Below, one piece after another: positions 44,065 through 53,953 of a stretch of 64,000 nucleotides of DNA. A program made the position numbers and the translations under genes. The stretch's first letter is position 1. Every line of letters begins with the position of its first letter. This DNA comes from Corynebacterium ulceribovis DSM 45146 (GTDB taxonomy: Bacteria; Actinomycetota; Actinomycetes; Mycobacteriales; Mycobacteriaceae), in the NCBI RefSeq assembly GCF_000372445.1, contig NZ_AQUY01000002.1, positions 275,561-339,560 on the forward strand. The letters run 5' to 3'. The notes under the pieces are model-generated. The model made no database searches and had not been told where the DNA came from. It worked only from the letters and a program-made list of their open reading frames with translations.

Positions 44065-46254
44065 TTAACGCCGCGACGCCCCCGCCACCTTCTGGAAGGT
44101 TTCCAACTCGGCGAGCTCATTGACTAGCACCGACTTGCCATCGGCATCGGTCAGCGGAATGCACCAGTTCGGATACATCGACTTATTCGTACCCGGCTGG
44201 TTCTGGATCCGACGGTCGCCCACCATATCCACTAGCGAGGTGCAGGTCAGCGCAGACGGGGTCGCCGACACGTATCGGTGTAGTCCCTCCGTCAGTGCCG
44301 CCACATCGGTGAGTTCCTCGCGCTTGACCGTCGTGAAATCAGTGAACTCCAACTCGGTGCCCGCAAAGTAGCCACGCTCGGCGGCAGCAGCCAGCACCTT
44401 CCGGATCCACTCCATGTCCTTTTCGTCTTCCTCCGCAGCGGAGTTAACGAGGACGCCGAGCGCATCACGCAGTCGAATATGCTCACCGGCCAAATAACCT
44501 GCGGTCGGCGGCAAATCATGAGTAGTCACCGAGGACAGGCACAGGCGCCGGTACGCTTCTGGTGGCTTCGGGTAGTCACCCTGCGATTCGAACCACAGAA
44601 TCGACACGCCCATGATGCCGCGCTCTTCCAAATACTGCTGCACCCATGGCTCGAACGTGCCCAAGTCTTCGCCGATAACTACCGCGCCAACCAGCTCCGC
44701 CTCCAACGCCAAAATGCCGATGAATGCTTCGTGGTCGTAACGGACATAGGCGCCGTTAAGCGGCGACTCCATCCGCGGCATCCACCACAGGCGGAACATG
44801 CCCAAAATGTGATCGACGCGGATACCGCCGGAGTGGCGCAGCACCGTACGCAGCATGTCGCGCCATGGGCGGTACGCCAACTTCGCCATCTCTACTGGGT
44901 TCCATGGCGGCTGCGACCAGTCCTGGCCGTTTTGGTTGTAGCCGTCTGGTGGCGCGCCCACCGACGCATCCATCGCTAGCGCGTCGCGCAGGTTGTGCGC
45001 ATCGGCGCCACCTGGGTGCACACCGACCGCGAGGTCCGCCATAATGCCAATCGACATGCCGGCTTCCTTCGCCGCACGCTGCGCCGCCTCAAGCTGCTCA
45101 TCACAAATGAACTGCAGCCAGCAGTGGAAATCAATGAGCTCAGCGCGCTCATCCGCTTCATTAGCGTGGTGGTTGAGGCCTTCTGCCAGAAGTTCGCGCT
45201 CCGCGCACCACGTCGCGTAGTCAATGAGGCCTTGGCCTTCCTCCTCCTTGAAACGGTCAAAGGCATCCTGCCGCATCGGCGACTTTTCCACGCGGTGCAG
45301 GGCATGGAGCACCGCCAGCTTTGCGGCGTAGATCGGGTTGCGGTCAATTTCATCGGCCGTCAGATTCGTGGCGCGGAATTCGTCAGCAATCTTCTGCAGT
45401 TCAATGAGTTCATCGGCATCGAGGTACGGCAGCTCCGGAATCGACTCAATGCGGATGTAAATAGGGTTGGTGTACCGACGAGTGGTTGGCAGGTACGGGG
45501 AGTCTTCTACTGGCGGCAGCGGTTCAGCAGCATGCAGCGGGTTAATCAGCAGGAAGTCCGCATCGGCGTCGCGGGCACAGACCGCGGCCAAATCGCCAAG
45601 CGTAGTGAAGTCGCCCATGCCCCAGCTACGATGCGACCGAACAGAGTACAGCTGCGCCATGACACCGGACACCGGGTTTTGGACGAAACGGTCGGCGGTG
45701 GACAGGCGTCGTGGAGTGACCGCAAGTTCACACTCAGCGCGCAACTCCCCAGAGCGGGCAACAATCCGGTGCCAACCCAACGGCAAATCTTCCGGCACGG
45801 CGAATGCAGCTTCACCCATCACCACGCCATCGACAGTGCGGGTGCCAACATTGTGCTCGACCTGCGCCAACGGTCGCATGTCACCGTCGCAGTCGCCGCC
45901 AATCAGCTCAACATGGATGCTAATTTCCGACCCGTCTGGCACATGCACCAGCACTTCGCGGTAGCGACCTTGGGTCGACACCACAATTGGCGGCAGCATG
46001 GCGCGCCAGTGTTCGTTCTTAAGGTTCTCGCGGGCCGCGGCGATTTCTGCAGCGAGCCCTTCTGGGTCGCCGGTGGCTTCCTCAGCCTCATCGGGGGTGA
46101 CTCCCAAGTGGATGCCCATGGCTGCCAGAAGGGCAATCAACGTGCGAATGGACACCTCGGTGTGCTGGCCGTCGGCGGCGGTGTAGCTGGTGGAGATGCC
46201 ACACTCTTCTGCCAAAGCTTTCAAGTCTGCGATTAATTGGGTCGAGTAGCTCAC
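44065..46254 (-). CDS. malQ: 4-alpha-glucanotransferase (amylomaltase)
   Basis: Transfers alpha-1,4-glucan segments between maltodextrins, GH77, cytosolic. 729 residues from GTG 46254. A ~140-residue N-terminal domain typical of actinobacterial MalQ precedes the barrel. Catalytic signatures are HSGGIRVDHILGMFRLWW (nucleophile Asp), VVIGEDLGTFEPWVQQ (acid/base Glu) and VTTHDLPPTAGY (third acidic residue). The longer frame to 46407 overlaps the divergent oxidase and is rejected. With maltokinase 5 kb away, it makes this a partial maltose/glycogen neighbourhood. The stop lies inside a 19-bp tandem repeat. Confidence 0.94.
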   Translation of the reverse strand: MSYSTQLIADLKALAEECGISTSYTAADGQHTEVSIRTLIALLAAMGIHLGVTPDEAEEATGDPEGLAAEIAAARENLKNEHWRAMLPPIVVSTQGRYREVLVHVPDGSEISIHVELIGGDCDGDMRPLAQVEHNVGTRTVDGVVMGEAAFAVPEDLPLGWHRIVARSGELRAECELAVTPRRLSTADRFVQNPVSGVMAQLYSVRSHRSWGMGDFTTLGDLAAVCARDADADFLLINPLHAAEPLPPVEDSPYLPTTRRYTNPIYIRIESIPELPYLDADELIELQKIADEFRATNLTADEIDRNPIYAAKLAVLHALHRVEKSPMRQDAFDRFKEEEGQGLIDYATWCAERELLAEGLNHHANEADERAELIDFHCWLQFICDEQLEAAQRAAKEAGMSIGIMADLAVGVHPGGADAHNLRDALAMDASVGAPPDGYNQNGQDWSQPPWNPVEMAKLAYRPWRDMLRTVLRHSGGIRVDHILGMFRLWWMPRMESPLNGAYVRYDHEAFIGILALEAELVGAVVIGEDLGTFEPWVQQYLEERGIMGVSILWFESQGDYPKPPEAYRRLCLSSVTTHDLPPTAGYLAGEHIRLRDALGVLVNSAAEEDEKDMEWIRKVLAAAAERGYFAGTELEFTDFTTVKREELTDVAALTEGLHRYVSATPSALTCTSLVDMVGDRRIQNQPGTNKSMYPNWCIPLTDADGKSVLVNELAELETFQKVAGASRR

Positions 46255-46320
46255 TTTTTCTATTTTGCCCGGTTCTGCCGATATCTGCCGCACGAGTCCT
46301 TTTCGACGCATACTAGGATC

Positions 46321-47703
46321 ATGGAAGCAGACCGCATCATGCAATTGCTCAGTTCCGTGGACCTTGCCGAAATTGTCTCCATCGACCCCGATGTCTGTGC
46401 TGCACATGCCACAGACTGGACGGGCCGCTGGTCACAGATTCCCGCCGCAGTCGTGCAGCCAACCACTGTCCGAGAGGTAGCGCTTGCGGTTCAGACACTC
46501 ACCACAAATGGGGTACCTGTCACCATTCGCGGTGGCAACACTGGCCTCGTCGGTGGCGCGGTGCCCCTACCAGATGGTGTTGTGCTGACCACCGCTAAAC
46601 TCAACCGAATCGGTGATGTCACACCAGATCTGACCATCACCGTCGGCGCGGGCGTCACCCTAGAAGAACTAGAAGCCGCCGCGAAAAATTACGGCCTCAC
46701 TTGTGGCCTTCGGTTGGCGTCCGGAGGTAGCGCCACGGTCGGCGGGGCGGTATCCACCAATGCTGGGGGTGCGCGGGTAGTGAAGTATGGCTCCACCCGC
46801 AACCGAGTGCGTGGGTTACGGGCAGTGCTTCCTGACGGAGGGATCATCGATCGCCGGGGCGGCCTGATCAAAGACCAAACTGGTTACGCCCTGAGCAACC
46901 TCATCATCGGTGCTGAAGGCACCTTAGGTGTCGTTACCGACGTCACTTGGCAGTTGGAGTCGCAACCAAAAAGCTTCCTGCAGTTGGGAATTGCCGCCCC
47001 CGATGTGCATAAGGCAATGGAAGTGATGCCGAAGCTGCGCGAAATTGACGGACTGGAAGCCGTCGAGTGGATCCCTGGAAAAGATGTTCCCATTGTCGTC
47101 GAAAAGCTCGGACGGCAAGCACCACTGCCGACCGACGGGCTCTGGCTCATCGTGGAAATTACCCACACTGAGGCGGATGTGGACATTCTGGAGGACGTCA
47201 CTGATGTGCTCGATGAGGTTGTTGACATTGTTGGGCCAGACCGGTTGATTGTGGCGCAGACCGATGCCGAACGGCAGCTACTGTGGCAGATTCGCGAAAA
47301 TATGACCGAAGCAGTGTCGAACTTGGGGGTGCCGCTGAAGCTGGATGTGGCAGTGCCGGTGGCGAACTTTGCTGCGCTGTATGAAACCGCCGAGCTGGTG
47401 GAGCAGGAATGTAATGCGCGGGTGATTCAGTTCGGGCACTTTGCGGAAGCTAATTTCCATATCAATGTGCTCGGGGCCGATGGACACACGCTCACCGGCG
47501 CGGAGGCTGCACAAGTGGAAGAAATTGTGCTGTCACAGGTGCTTCGTCTGCAGGGGACCGTATCTGCGGAGCATGGCATTGGTAGGTTGAAACGAGGATG
47601 GCTACCACGTCAGCGCGGTGCAGCCGAGCTGGCAGTGATGTCTTCAGTCCATGACGCAATCAATCCGACGAAACTGCTGAATTTAGGTGTGCTTTTGCCC
47701 TAG
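46321..47703 (+). CDS. FAD-binding oxidase, GlcD/D-2-hydroxyacid dehydrogenase type
   Basis: A 460-residue flavoprotein of the VAO/PCMH family that oxidises a 2-hydroxyacid (D-lactate, glycolate or D-2-hydroxyglutarate). The FAD-binding half has VTIRGGNTGLVGGAVPLPDG and GGSATVGGAVSTNAGGARVVKYG. The C-terminal cap has HFAEANFHINVLGADG and SAEHGIGRLKRGWL with the conserved histidines. ATG 46321 is preferred over an earlier in-frame start in the malQ promoter region; a -10-like catact lies 6 bases upstream. Exact substrate cannot be told from sequence. Divergent from malQ with 66 bases between. Confidence 0.9.
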   Translation: MEADRIMQLLSSVDLAEIVSIDPDVCAAHATDWTGRWSQIPAAVVQPTTVREVALAVQTLTTNGVPVTIRGGNTGLVGGAVPLPDGVVLTTAKLNRIGDVTPDLTITVGAGVTLEELEAAAKNYGLTCGLRLASGGSATVGGAVSTNAGGARVVKYGSTRNRVRGLRAVLPDGGIIDRRGGLIKDQTGYALSNLIIGAEGTLGVVTDVTWQLESQPKSFLQLGIAAPDVHKAMEVMPKLREIDGLEAVEWIPGKDVPIVVEKLGRQAPLPTDGLWLIVEITHTEADVDILEDVTDVLDEVVDIVGPDRLIVAQTDAERQLLWQIRENMTEAVSNLGVPLKLDVAVPVANFAALYETAELVEQECNARVIQFGHFAEANFHINVLGADGHTLTGAEAAQVEEIVLSQVLRLQGTVSAEHGIGRLKRGWLPRQRGAAELAVMSSVHDAINPTKLLNLGVLLP

Positions 47704-47773
47704 ATTGTGATCATAGACACTTTTTCATAGGCATTATGACCCGTTTGGAATCTGAAAGGACAGGGCACCGAGC

Positions 47774-49606
47774 ATGGATGAATCAATGCAGGAAGCCAAG
47801 TACGTCATTAAAGATGACGAGAATATCGTTACCGCGATGCAGGAGCTGGCGAGGAATCGGCCTAATACCGTCAGCATTTCGCGCCTGAAAGATTTCGAAT
47901 GGATTGAGGTTACGGCCAAGGACTTCATGGCCGAAGTATTCGCGGTGGCAAAAGGCCTCATCGCCAACGGTGTCGAAGCAGGTGACCGTGTCGCGCTGCT
48001 GTCGGAAACGCGCTATGAGTGGACCCTGCTGGACATGGCGATTTTCGCTGCCGGTGCAACCGTGGTGCCTATCTACGGTTCCTCCTCGTCCGAGCAGATC
48101 CGCTGGATCATTGAAGACTCCGGCGCAGTCATTGGCATCACCGAAAACGAAGAGCACACCTCCCGGATGCATGAGCTGCTGCTGAGCAAAGACGGCACCC
48201 CGCAACTGGTCGATTCCCCTTCGAAGCTGCGTCGCATCTTGGAAATCAATGCCTCCGCAGTCGACACGTTGATGTTCGAAGGCCGCGGCATCAAGGACGA
48301 AGTGGTCCAGGAACGCATTGACGCTACCGGCGCGGATGACCTCGCCGCCATTATTTACACCTCCGGCACCACCGGCCGTCCGAAGGGCTGTATGCTGCGA
48401 CACTCCAATCTCCTTGGCGAAGCCCGCGCCGTGCTGACCAGTGCCTTTGGTCAGATTGCGCGCCCAGGAAATCGTGTTTTGACCTTCCTGCCGCTGGCAC
48501 ATATTTTCTCCCACGCAGTGCACCTGGCTGTCCTGATTTCCGGTGCCACCCAGTCCCACTGGGCCGATACCTCCACTGTCACCCTGGAATTCCAGCGCTC
48601 CAAACCGCACCTGATTTTGGCGGTGCCGCGCGTGTTCGAGAAAGTGCGGGACGCTGCGAAGGCCACCGCTTACGCCAAGGGGAGCATTGGTAAGGCCATT
48701 TGGGCGGGCGCGGAGGACACCGCCATTGCCTACTCCAAAGCGATGGACACCCCGCAGGGCCCAAGCAAGCTGCTTAAGGCCAAGCGTGCGCTATTTGACC
48801 GCCTGCTTTATGCCAAGGTTCGAACCGCACTTGGCGACGAAGTGATGGCGGCTATTTCCGGTGGATCCGCACTCGGCTCTGACCTAGCCCACTTCCTGCG
48901 CGGTCTTGGTGTGGAGACTTTCGAAGGCTACGGCCTCACCGAAACCACTGCTGCCTTGACGGTGAACACCCCAGGTGATGTCCGCGTCGGCACTGTCGGC
49001 CGCCCAGTGTCCGGCAATGCTGTGCGTATCGGTGAAGACGGTGAAATCCTGGCTAAGGGTGACGTGGTGTTCCATGGCTACTGGAAGAATGAGAAAGCTA
49101 CCGATGAAGCTTTCGTTGATGGTTGGTTCCGCACTGGTGACATCGGCAAAATCGACGAAGATGGTTTCCTGTCCATCACCGGTCGTAAGAAGGAAATCTT
49201 GGTTACCGCCGGCGGGAAGAATGTTGCCCCAGCGCCACTAGAGGACCGTCTGCGCGCGCACCCACTGGTGTCACAGGCCATGCTGGTCGGTGACGGTCGC
49301 CCGTTTATCTCCACGCTCATCACCTTGGATGAAGAGGCACTGACTAAGTGGCGCGCTGACCATAACGTTCCAGAGAACCGCTCTAAGCGGGAACTGTTGG
49401 CGGACCCACTGTTGCGTGCGGAAATCCAGGACGCAGTGAACAACGCCAACACGTTGGTATCCCATGCGGAGGCGATTAAGAAGTTTTGGATTCTCGAAAA
49501 TGACTTCACGGAGGAATCCGGCGAGCTGACGCCATCGCTGAAGGTGAAGCGGCACATTGTGATGAAGAATCAAGACGCGCTCATCGAGAACCTGTACAAG
49601 CGATAG
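47774..49606 (+). CDS. fadD15: Long-chain fatty-acid--CoA ligase
   Basis: Adenylate-forming enzyme that activates long-chain fatty acids with ATP and CoA. 610 residues. The AMP-binding P-loop is IIYTSGTTGRPKGCMLRHSN. Further motifs are YGLTETTAALTVN, WFRTGDIGKIDEDGFLSITG and the adenylation lysine region KKEILVTAGGKNVAP. This is the FadD15-like group of actinobacteria that starts with an N-terminal acyl-CoA synthetase domain without membrane segments. gaaaggac lies about 15 bases before the ATG; a second in-frame ATG is at 47786. Confidence 0.92.
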   Translation: MDESMQEAKYVIKDDENIVTAMQELARNRPNTVSISRLKDFEWIEVTAKDFMAEVFAVAKGLIANGVEAGDRVALLSETRYEWTLLDMAIFAAGATVVPIYGSSSSEQIRWIIEDSGAVIGITENEEHTSRMHELLLSKDGTPQLVDSPSKLRRILEINASAVDTLMFEGRGIKDEVVQERIDATGADDLAAIIYTSGTTGRPKGCMLRHSNLLGEARAVLTSAFGQIARPGNRVLTFLPLAHIFSHAVHLAVLISGATQSHWADTSTVTLEFQRSKPHLILAVPRVFEKVRDAAKATAYAKGSIGKAIWAGAEDTAIAYSKAMDTPQGPSKLLKAKRALFDRLLYAKVRTALGDEVMAAISGGSALGSDLAHFLRGLGVETFEGYGLTETTAALTVNTPGDVRVGTVGRPVSGNAVRIGEDGEILAKGDVVFHGYWKNEKATDEAFVDGWFRTGDIGKIDEDGFLSITGRKKEILVTAGGKNVAPAPLEDRLRAHPLVSQAMLVGDGRPFISTLITLDEEALTKWRADHNVPENRSKRELLADPLLRAEIQDAVNNANTLVSHAEAIKKFWILENDFTEESGELTPSLKVKRHIVMKNQDALIENLYKR

Positions 49607-49790
49607 GCAACGCGACGGGAGGCAGCGACACCGGCGGCACCGGCGACTCTAGAGACACCGGCGAGACTGGCGAGACGAGTGCCACTAGAGGCCAACGGCG
49701 CTGTGTCGCTGCCGAAGTTGGTACCGGCGCACACCTATGGTTGGGGTGTTCGCCGAATTTATGTCTAGGTAGCGACAGGGTGGTGATGAT

Positions 49791-50495
49791 GTGGAGATCG
49801 GACAACTAGTGCAAACAGACGCGCAGCGCCGCCTGCGTGAAACAACCCAAGAGCTTTACGATATTGCCGACGAAGTTGCCGAATACATTAACCACATCGC
49901 CCAGTCAATCGCCGATTGGGACCCAGAACTGCTCGATGATTGCATCGACGAACTCACCGACATTGTCGACGAAGGTGTTGACGATGCGCGCCGCGCCCTG
50001 ACTGAAGTACTCAGTCTCCGCCGCGCCCTGACTGCTGGGCTACGCTCTGGGATGCTATCGGCTGGCCGCAGCCCGGCCCGCGCTTTTTATAAGCTGCCCG
50101 CCCAACTCACCGTCGCGGACCTACACGCGGTCGGCCGCGCCCCCGAACAGCCCGTGCCCATCGGCACCCTGGATGCCTTACTGCGCGCACGCACCCAGTT
50201 GACCATTACGTACCTCAATGACCTAGCGCAGTGGATTATTAGCGCGGTCGGTGCCGGTATTGCCGACCCGGAAAATGCGCAGCCGATGCGTCAGCTCGCA
50301 GGTGCTGGCCGCCGCGCCATGGAAGCTGCGGCCGCGTGGAAAGTATCGGTTGCCGAAGCGAACCCGCAGTACACCGAGGCAATGACTGGCCACAACCCAC
50401 CAGAATTCCTCGGCGAACGCATCCGCGTCGATGCAGTCGTAGCCCGAGTGATTGCCAAACGTCGGCAGGAAGACTCCGATGGTTTCGTCGGCTAG
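49791..50495 (+). CDS. Hypothetical helical protein between fadD15 and hemW
   Basis: A 234-residue protein with no domain I recognise. It is almost all helical: an acidic first part (TQELYDIADEVAEYINHIAQ, DDCIDELTDIVDEGVDDARR), a more basic middle and an Ala-rich C-terminal half. No signal peptide or membrane segment. GTG start at 49791 with gggtgg upstream; GTG 49809 is an alternative. It ends 14 bases before hemW. The 184 bases before it are repeat-rich (caccggcg three times) and hold no gene. Confidence 0.7.
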   Translation: MEIGQLVQTDAQRRLRETTQELYDIADEVAEYINHIAQSIADWDPELLDDCIDELTDIVDEGVDDARRALTEVLSLRRALTAGLRSGMLSAGRSPARAFYKLPAQLTVADLHAVGRAPEQPVPIGTLDALLRARTQLTITYLNDLAQWIISAVGAGIADPENAQPMRQLAGAGRRAMEAAAAWKVSVAEANPQYTEAMTGHNPPEFLGERIRVDAVVARVIAKRRQEDSDGFVG

Positions 50496-50496
50496 C

Positions 50497-50502
50497 TAGC
50501 AT
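50497..50502 (+). promoter_or_regulatory. -10 hexamer of hemW, possible leaderless start
   Basis: tagcat ends 7 bases before the hemW ATG, with no ribosome-binding site between; it lies just after the previous stop. Confidence 0.35.
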
Positions 50503-50509
50503 TGCTGGT

Positions 50510-51703
50510 ATGGCCCCAACTGTTCCGACTGACAACTTCGGCGTGTATCTGCACGTCCCATTCTGCGCGACCCGCTGCGGTTACTGCGATTTCAACACCT
50601 ACACCGCGGGCGAGCTCGGCTCAGACGCCTCCGCCGGCAGCTACCTAGACGCCATTGTCCGCGAACTGGAACTTGCGCTACCTCGAGTCGAAGCGGAACT
50701 TGGTCACATTCCCACCGCCGACACCGTATTCATTGGCGGCGGCACCCCGTCGCTGCTTGGCGTCTCCGGCCTGAACACTTTGCTGAGCGGGGTACGAAAC
50801 ACATTCGGTTTGTCTGTGGGAGCAGAGGTGACCACGGAATCAAACCCAGAGTCCACTTCACCAGAATTCTTCGAGGGCCTGCTCCAGGCCGGTTTCACGC
50901 GGGTTAGCTTGGGTATGCAGTCCCTGGCTCCGCATGTGTTGGCGGTGCTTGACCGTAGCCACACACCGGGCCGAGCCCCAGAAGCCGCTCGGGAAGCAAT
51001 CGCCGCCGGGTTTGAACATGTGAACCTAGACATGATTTACGGGACGCCAGGGGAGACCGACGATGATGTCCGTACCACCGTCGCCGCTGCCATCGATGCC
51101 GGGGTAGACCATGTCAGCGCCTACAGCCTGATTGTGGAGGAAGGCACCGCGATGGGGCGCAAAGTCCGTCGCGGGGAGCTACCCGAACCCGATGAAGACG
51201 CGCTGGCTGACCGCTACGCCATCATCGATAACGCTCTGCGTGAGGCTGGTATGGGCTGGTACGAAGTATCGAACTGGGCTGAACCGGGCGGGCAGTGCCG
51301 CCACAATATGCTCTACTGGCGCGACGGAAATTGGTGGGGTGCGGGCCCCGGCGCCCACGGCCACCTAGAGGCCCACCGCTTGGTGAATGTGAAGCATCCG
51401 GCCCGCTACGCCCGCGAAGTGTCCACCGGCGCTCTGCCACTATCGGCCGTTGAAACCTTGACCGACTACGACCGTCATACCGAGAAAATCATGTTGGGGT
51501 TGCGGTTGCGAGAAGGCATCAGCATGGAGCTTATTGACGACGCGGCCCACCAAACCGTCAATAAGCATCTTTCTGCCGGGTTATTGCAGCACGACAATGG
51601 CCGCATCATTCTCACCGAAGCTGGACGGTTGCTGGCCGACGGGATAATTACCGATATTCTCGTGGGAGAAGAGTTAGGTGAGGAGGAACTTGGCTTTGTC
51701 TAG
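50510..51703 (+). CDS. hemW: Radical SAM heme chaperone HemW
   Basis: Binds heme and a 4Fe-4S cluster and delivers heme to target enzymes; formerly confused with oxygen-independent coproporphyrinogen oxidase. 397 residues from ATG 50510. The cluster motif is CATRCGYC (Cys 19, 23, 26) in the string [30 protein letters not shown] and [15 protein letters not shown] follow. HemW has CxxxCxxC without the additional cysteine of HemN, as here. A longer in-frame start at 50336 is inside the previous gene. Its end overlaps hrcA by 8 bases. Confidence 0.93.
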   Translation: MAPTVPTDNFGVYLHVPFCATRCGYCDFNTYTAGELGSDASAGSYLDAIVRELELALPRVEAELGHIPTADTVFIGGGTPSLLGVSGLNTLLSGVRNTFGLSVGAEVTTESNPESTSPEFFEGLLQAGFTRVSLGMQSLAPHVLAVLDRSHTPGRAPEAAREAIAAGFEHVNLDMIYGTPGETDDDVRTTVAAAIDAGVDHVSAYSLIVEEGTAMGRKVRRGELPEPDEDALADRYAIIDNALREAGMGWYEVSNWAEPGGQCRHNMLYWRDGNWWGAGPGAHGHLEAHRLVNVKHPARYAREVSTGALPLSAVETLTDYDRHTEKIMLGLRLREGISMELIDDAAHQTVNKHLSAGLLQHDNGRIILTEAGRLLADGIITDILVGEELGEEELGFV

Positions 51704-52721
51704 TACACAGCAGCGCCGTTTCGAAGTGTTGCGGGCAATTGTTTCCGACTACATCGAAATGAAAGAACCCGTCGGCTCCAAAGCGTTGGTGGACCGGCAC
51801 AAACTCGGGGTCAGCTCGGCGACAGTACGCAATGACATGGCGGTGCTGGAAGCCGAAGGTTATATTTCGCAGCAACACTCCAGCTCGGGGCGAATTCCGA
51901 CGGAGAAAGGGTACCGACGTTTTGTCGACAGTCTGCAGGAAGTCAAACCTCTATCGCAGGCCGAACACCGCGCTATTTTGAAGTTCCTGGAGCAGGGCGT
52001 GGACATGGAAGATGTGCTGCGCCGCTCCGTGCAACTGCTGGCGCAACTGACCCAGCAGGTGGCAGTGGTGCAGCTACCCGTGTTGAACACGTCCCGGGTG
52101 CGGCACTGCGAAGTGGTGCAGCTGACCCCGGTGCGGTTGCTGCTGGTGCTGATTACTGACACCGGGCGGGTGGAGCAACGCAATGTGGAGCTGACTATTC
52201 CCATGTCGGAGGACGCCACACCGCAGCTGCGGGCGCTGCTCAACCGCGTCACCGAAGACAAAACCATGACGGACGCCGCCGCAGGTCTGGCGGATTTAGC
52301 GGCAAATGGGCCCTCGGAGTTGCGCGATACCATTACCCGCTGTGCCACCGTCCTGATTGAGGAACTGCTGGAACAGCCACCGGACCGGCTGATTCTGGCT
52401 GGGACATCCAACCTGGCGCGGCAAGCCCCGAATTTCTCCGTCGGCCTGTCCGCGGTGCTCGATGCCCTCGAAGAGCAAGTGGTGCTGCTGAAACTGCTGT
52501 CGGCAGCGTCTGACCTGCACCGCGTGCGGGTCAGTATTGGTGAAGAAAACCTCGATGAAGACCTGCGGAACACGGCGGTGGTGGCGGCGAGTTATGGCTC
52601 TGGAGCGGTCAGCATGGGCGGGTTGGGTGTGGTCGGCCCCACATTCATGGACTATGCGGGAACAATTGCGGCGGTTGCTGCCGTTGCACAATACATGGGC
52701 CGAGTTCTTGGTAACGAGTAA
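51696..52721 (+). CDS. hrcA: Heat-inducible transcription repressor HrcA
   Basis: Represses groESL/dnaK-type operons at CIRCE sites; its refolding depends on GroEL. 341 residues. The N-terminal winged helix is [20 protein letters not shown] and [20 protein letters not shown], and [16 protein letters not shown] is diagnostic. Start TTG 51696 is chosen because aggagg lies 9 bases upstream and the protein then starts SSTQQRRF as in relatives; the GTG at 51678 and TTG at 51690 are too close to or before that site. No CIRCE element is seen in this window, so its targets lie elsewhere. Operon hemW-hrcA-dnaJ2. Confidence 0.94.
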   Translation: MSSTQQRRFEVLRAIVSDYIEMKEPVGSKALVDRHKLGVSSATVRNDMAVLEAEGYISQQHSSSGRIPTEKGYRRFVDSLQEVKPLSQAEHRAILKFLEQGVDMEDVLRRSVQLLAQLTQQVAVVQLPVLNTSRVRHCEVVQLTPVRLLLVLITDTGRVEQRNVELTIPMSEDATPQLRALLNRVTEDKTMTDAAAGLADLAANGPSELRDTITRCATVLIEELLEQPPDRLILAGTSNLARQAPNFSVGLSAVLDALEEQVVLLKLLSAASDLHRVRVSIGEENLDEDLRNTAVVAASYGSGAVSMGGLGVVGPTFMDYAGTIAAVAAVAQYMGRVLGNE

Positions 52722-52795
52722 CTCTGGCATAGAGTCATAGGTGTTTTCTGGGCGCGCACCCCAAGCAGCGCGCCGAGCGATCAGAAGAAAGATAA

Positions 52796-53935
52796 GTGGG
52801 CGTGGCACGAGATTATTACGGCATCCTTGGTATCGACCGGTCGGCAACCGACCAGGAAATCAAAAAGGCCTACCGTAAATTGGCGATGAAGTTCCATCCG
52901 GACCGCAACCCAGACAACGAAGACGCGGCGGAGAGCTTCCGCGAAGTATCCGTTGCCTACGAGGTATTGTCCGACCCAGACAAACGCCGGATGGTCGACG
53001 CTGGCCGTGACCCACTTGACGAAACCCAAGGCACAGCCGGGTACGGCGACATGTTTGCGAACATGTTCGGCGGCGACATCTTCGACTCCTTCTTCGGCGG
53101 TGGTGCCCGCACCCGCGGACCAATGCCACGCGTTCGCCGCGGCAACGACGCGCTGATCAAGCTGGCCATTTCCCTTGGTGAGGCCTACACCGGTGTGCAG
53201 GAAGTAGTCGAAGTGGACACCGCGGTGCTGTGCACCGACTGTGGTGGTTCCGGGTCCGAATCCGGCGCGGCCCCTGTGACCTGCCCGGACTGTAATGGTG
53301 CCGGTGAAATCCAGCAGGTCCAGCGGTCCTTCCTCGGTAACGTGCTGACCTCTCGGCCGTGTGGCCGTTGTGGTGGCACCGGCGAAATCATTGAAGACCC
53401 ATGTAAGCGCTGCGGTGGCGACGGTCGCGTGCGTGCTCGCCGCGACATCACCGTCAACATCCCGTCTGGTGTGGACGACGGAGTTCGGGTGCGTCTGGCT
53501 GGCCAAGGCGAGGTTGGCCCAGGTGGCGGCCCAGCTGGTGACCTGTACGTGGAAATCGAAACCACCGAAGATGACATTTTCCACCGCGACCACGACGACC
53601 TGCATGTGAACCTCAACGTGCCAATGGCTGACGCGGCGCTGGGCACCTCCATCAACATTGAGTCGCTAGTCGGCGAGGAAATCACCATCGATATTGAGCC
53701 AGGTACCCAACCATCGCAGGTTATTCGCCTGCCGGGCCAGGGCATGCCGAAGCTGCGCTCCAGCGAGCATGGCGACCTGTTGGCGCACATCACCGTGACG
53801 GTGCCAACGAAGCTGGATAAGAAGAGCCGTGAGTTGCTGCAGCAGCTGGCGGAGCGTTCCAGCGAGCGCGCCGGGCTGACTGAAAAGCCAGATGAGGGCG
53901 TGTTTGCTCGCCTGCGCCGCAGCTTCGGCCGCTAA
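52796..53935 (+). CDS. dnaJ2: Chaperone protein DnaJ (second copy type, DnaJ2)
   Basis: Hsp40 co-chaperone that stimulates DnaK ATPase. 379 residues. J-domain with HPD at 34-36 (RKLAMKFHPDRNPDNEDA), a Gly/Phe-rich region (MFANMFGGDIFDSFFGGGA), four zinc-finger repeats (CTDCGGSG, CPDCNGAG, CGRCGGTG, CKRCGGDG), and the substrate-binding C-terminus. The hrcA-linked copy in actinobacteria is usually DnaJ2. GTG 52796 gives MGVARDYYG; GTG 52802, giving ARDYYGILGI at the start, is equally likely. agaaaga precedes both. Confidence 0.94.
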   Translation: MGVARDYYGILGIDRSATDQEIKKAYRKLAMKFHPDRNPDNEDAAESFREVSVAYEVLSDPDKRRMVDAGRDPLDETQGTAGYGDMFANMFGGDIFDSFFGGGARTRGPMPRVRRGNDALIKLAISLGEAYTGVQEVVEVDTAVLCTDCGGSGSESGAAPVTCPDCNGAGEIQQVQRSFLGNVLTSRPCGRCGGTGEIIEDPCKRCGGDGRVRARRDITVNIPSGVDDGVRVRLAGQGEVGPGGGPAGDLYVEIETTEDDIFHRDHDDLHVNLNVPMADAALGTSINIESLVGEEITIDIEPGTQPSQVIRLPGQGMPKLRSSEHGDLLAHITVTVPTKLDKKSRELLQQLAERSSERAGLTEKPDEGVFARLRRSFGR

Positions 53936-53953
53936 CCCACAGAAGGATTGCCC

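Noticed and set aside
44995-46236. 413-codon plus-strand ORF opposite malQ
   Set aside because: Antisense to conserved catalytic parts of MalQ; no plausible product.
51704-52795. CIRCE operator search near hrcA and dnaJ2
   Set aside because: No TTAGCACTC/GAGTGCTAA inverted repeat found here; HrcA targets must be elsewhere.
52781-53605. 274-codon minus-strand ORF opposite dnaJ2
   Set aside because: Shadow of a DnaJ gene whose zinc-finger and J-domain motifs are intact on the plus strand.
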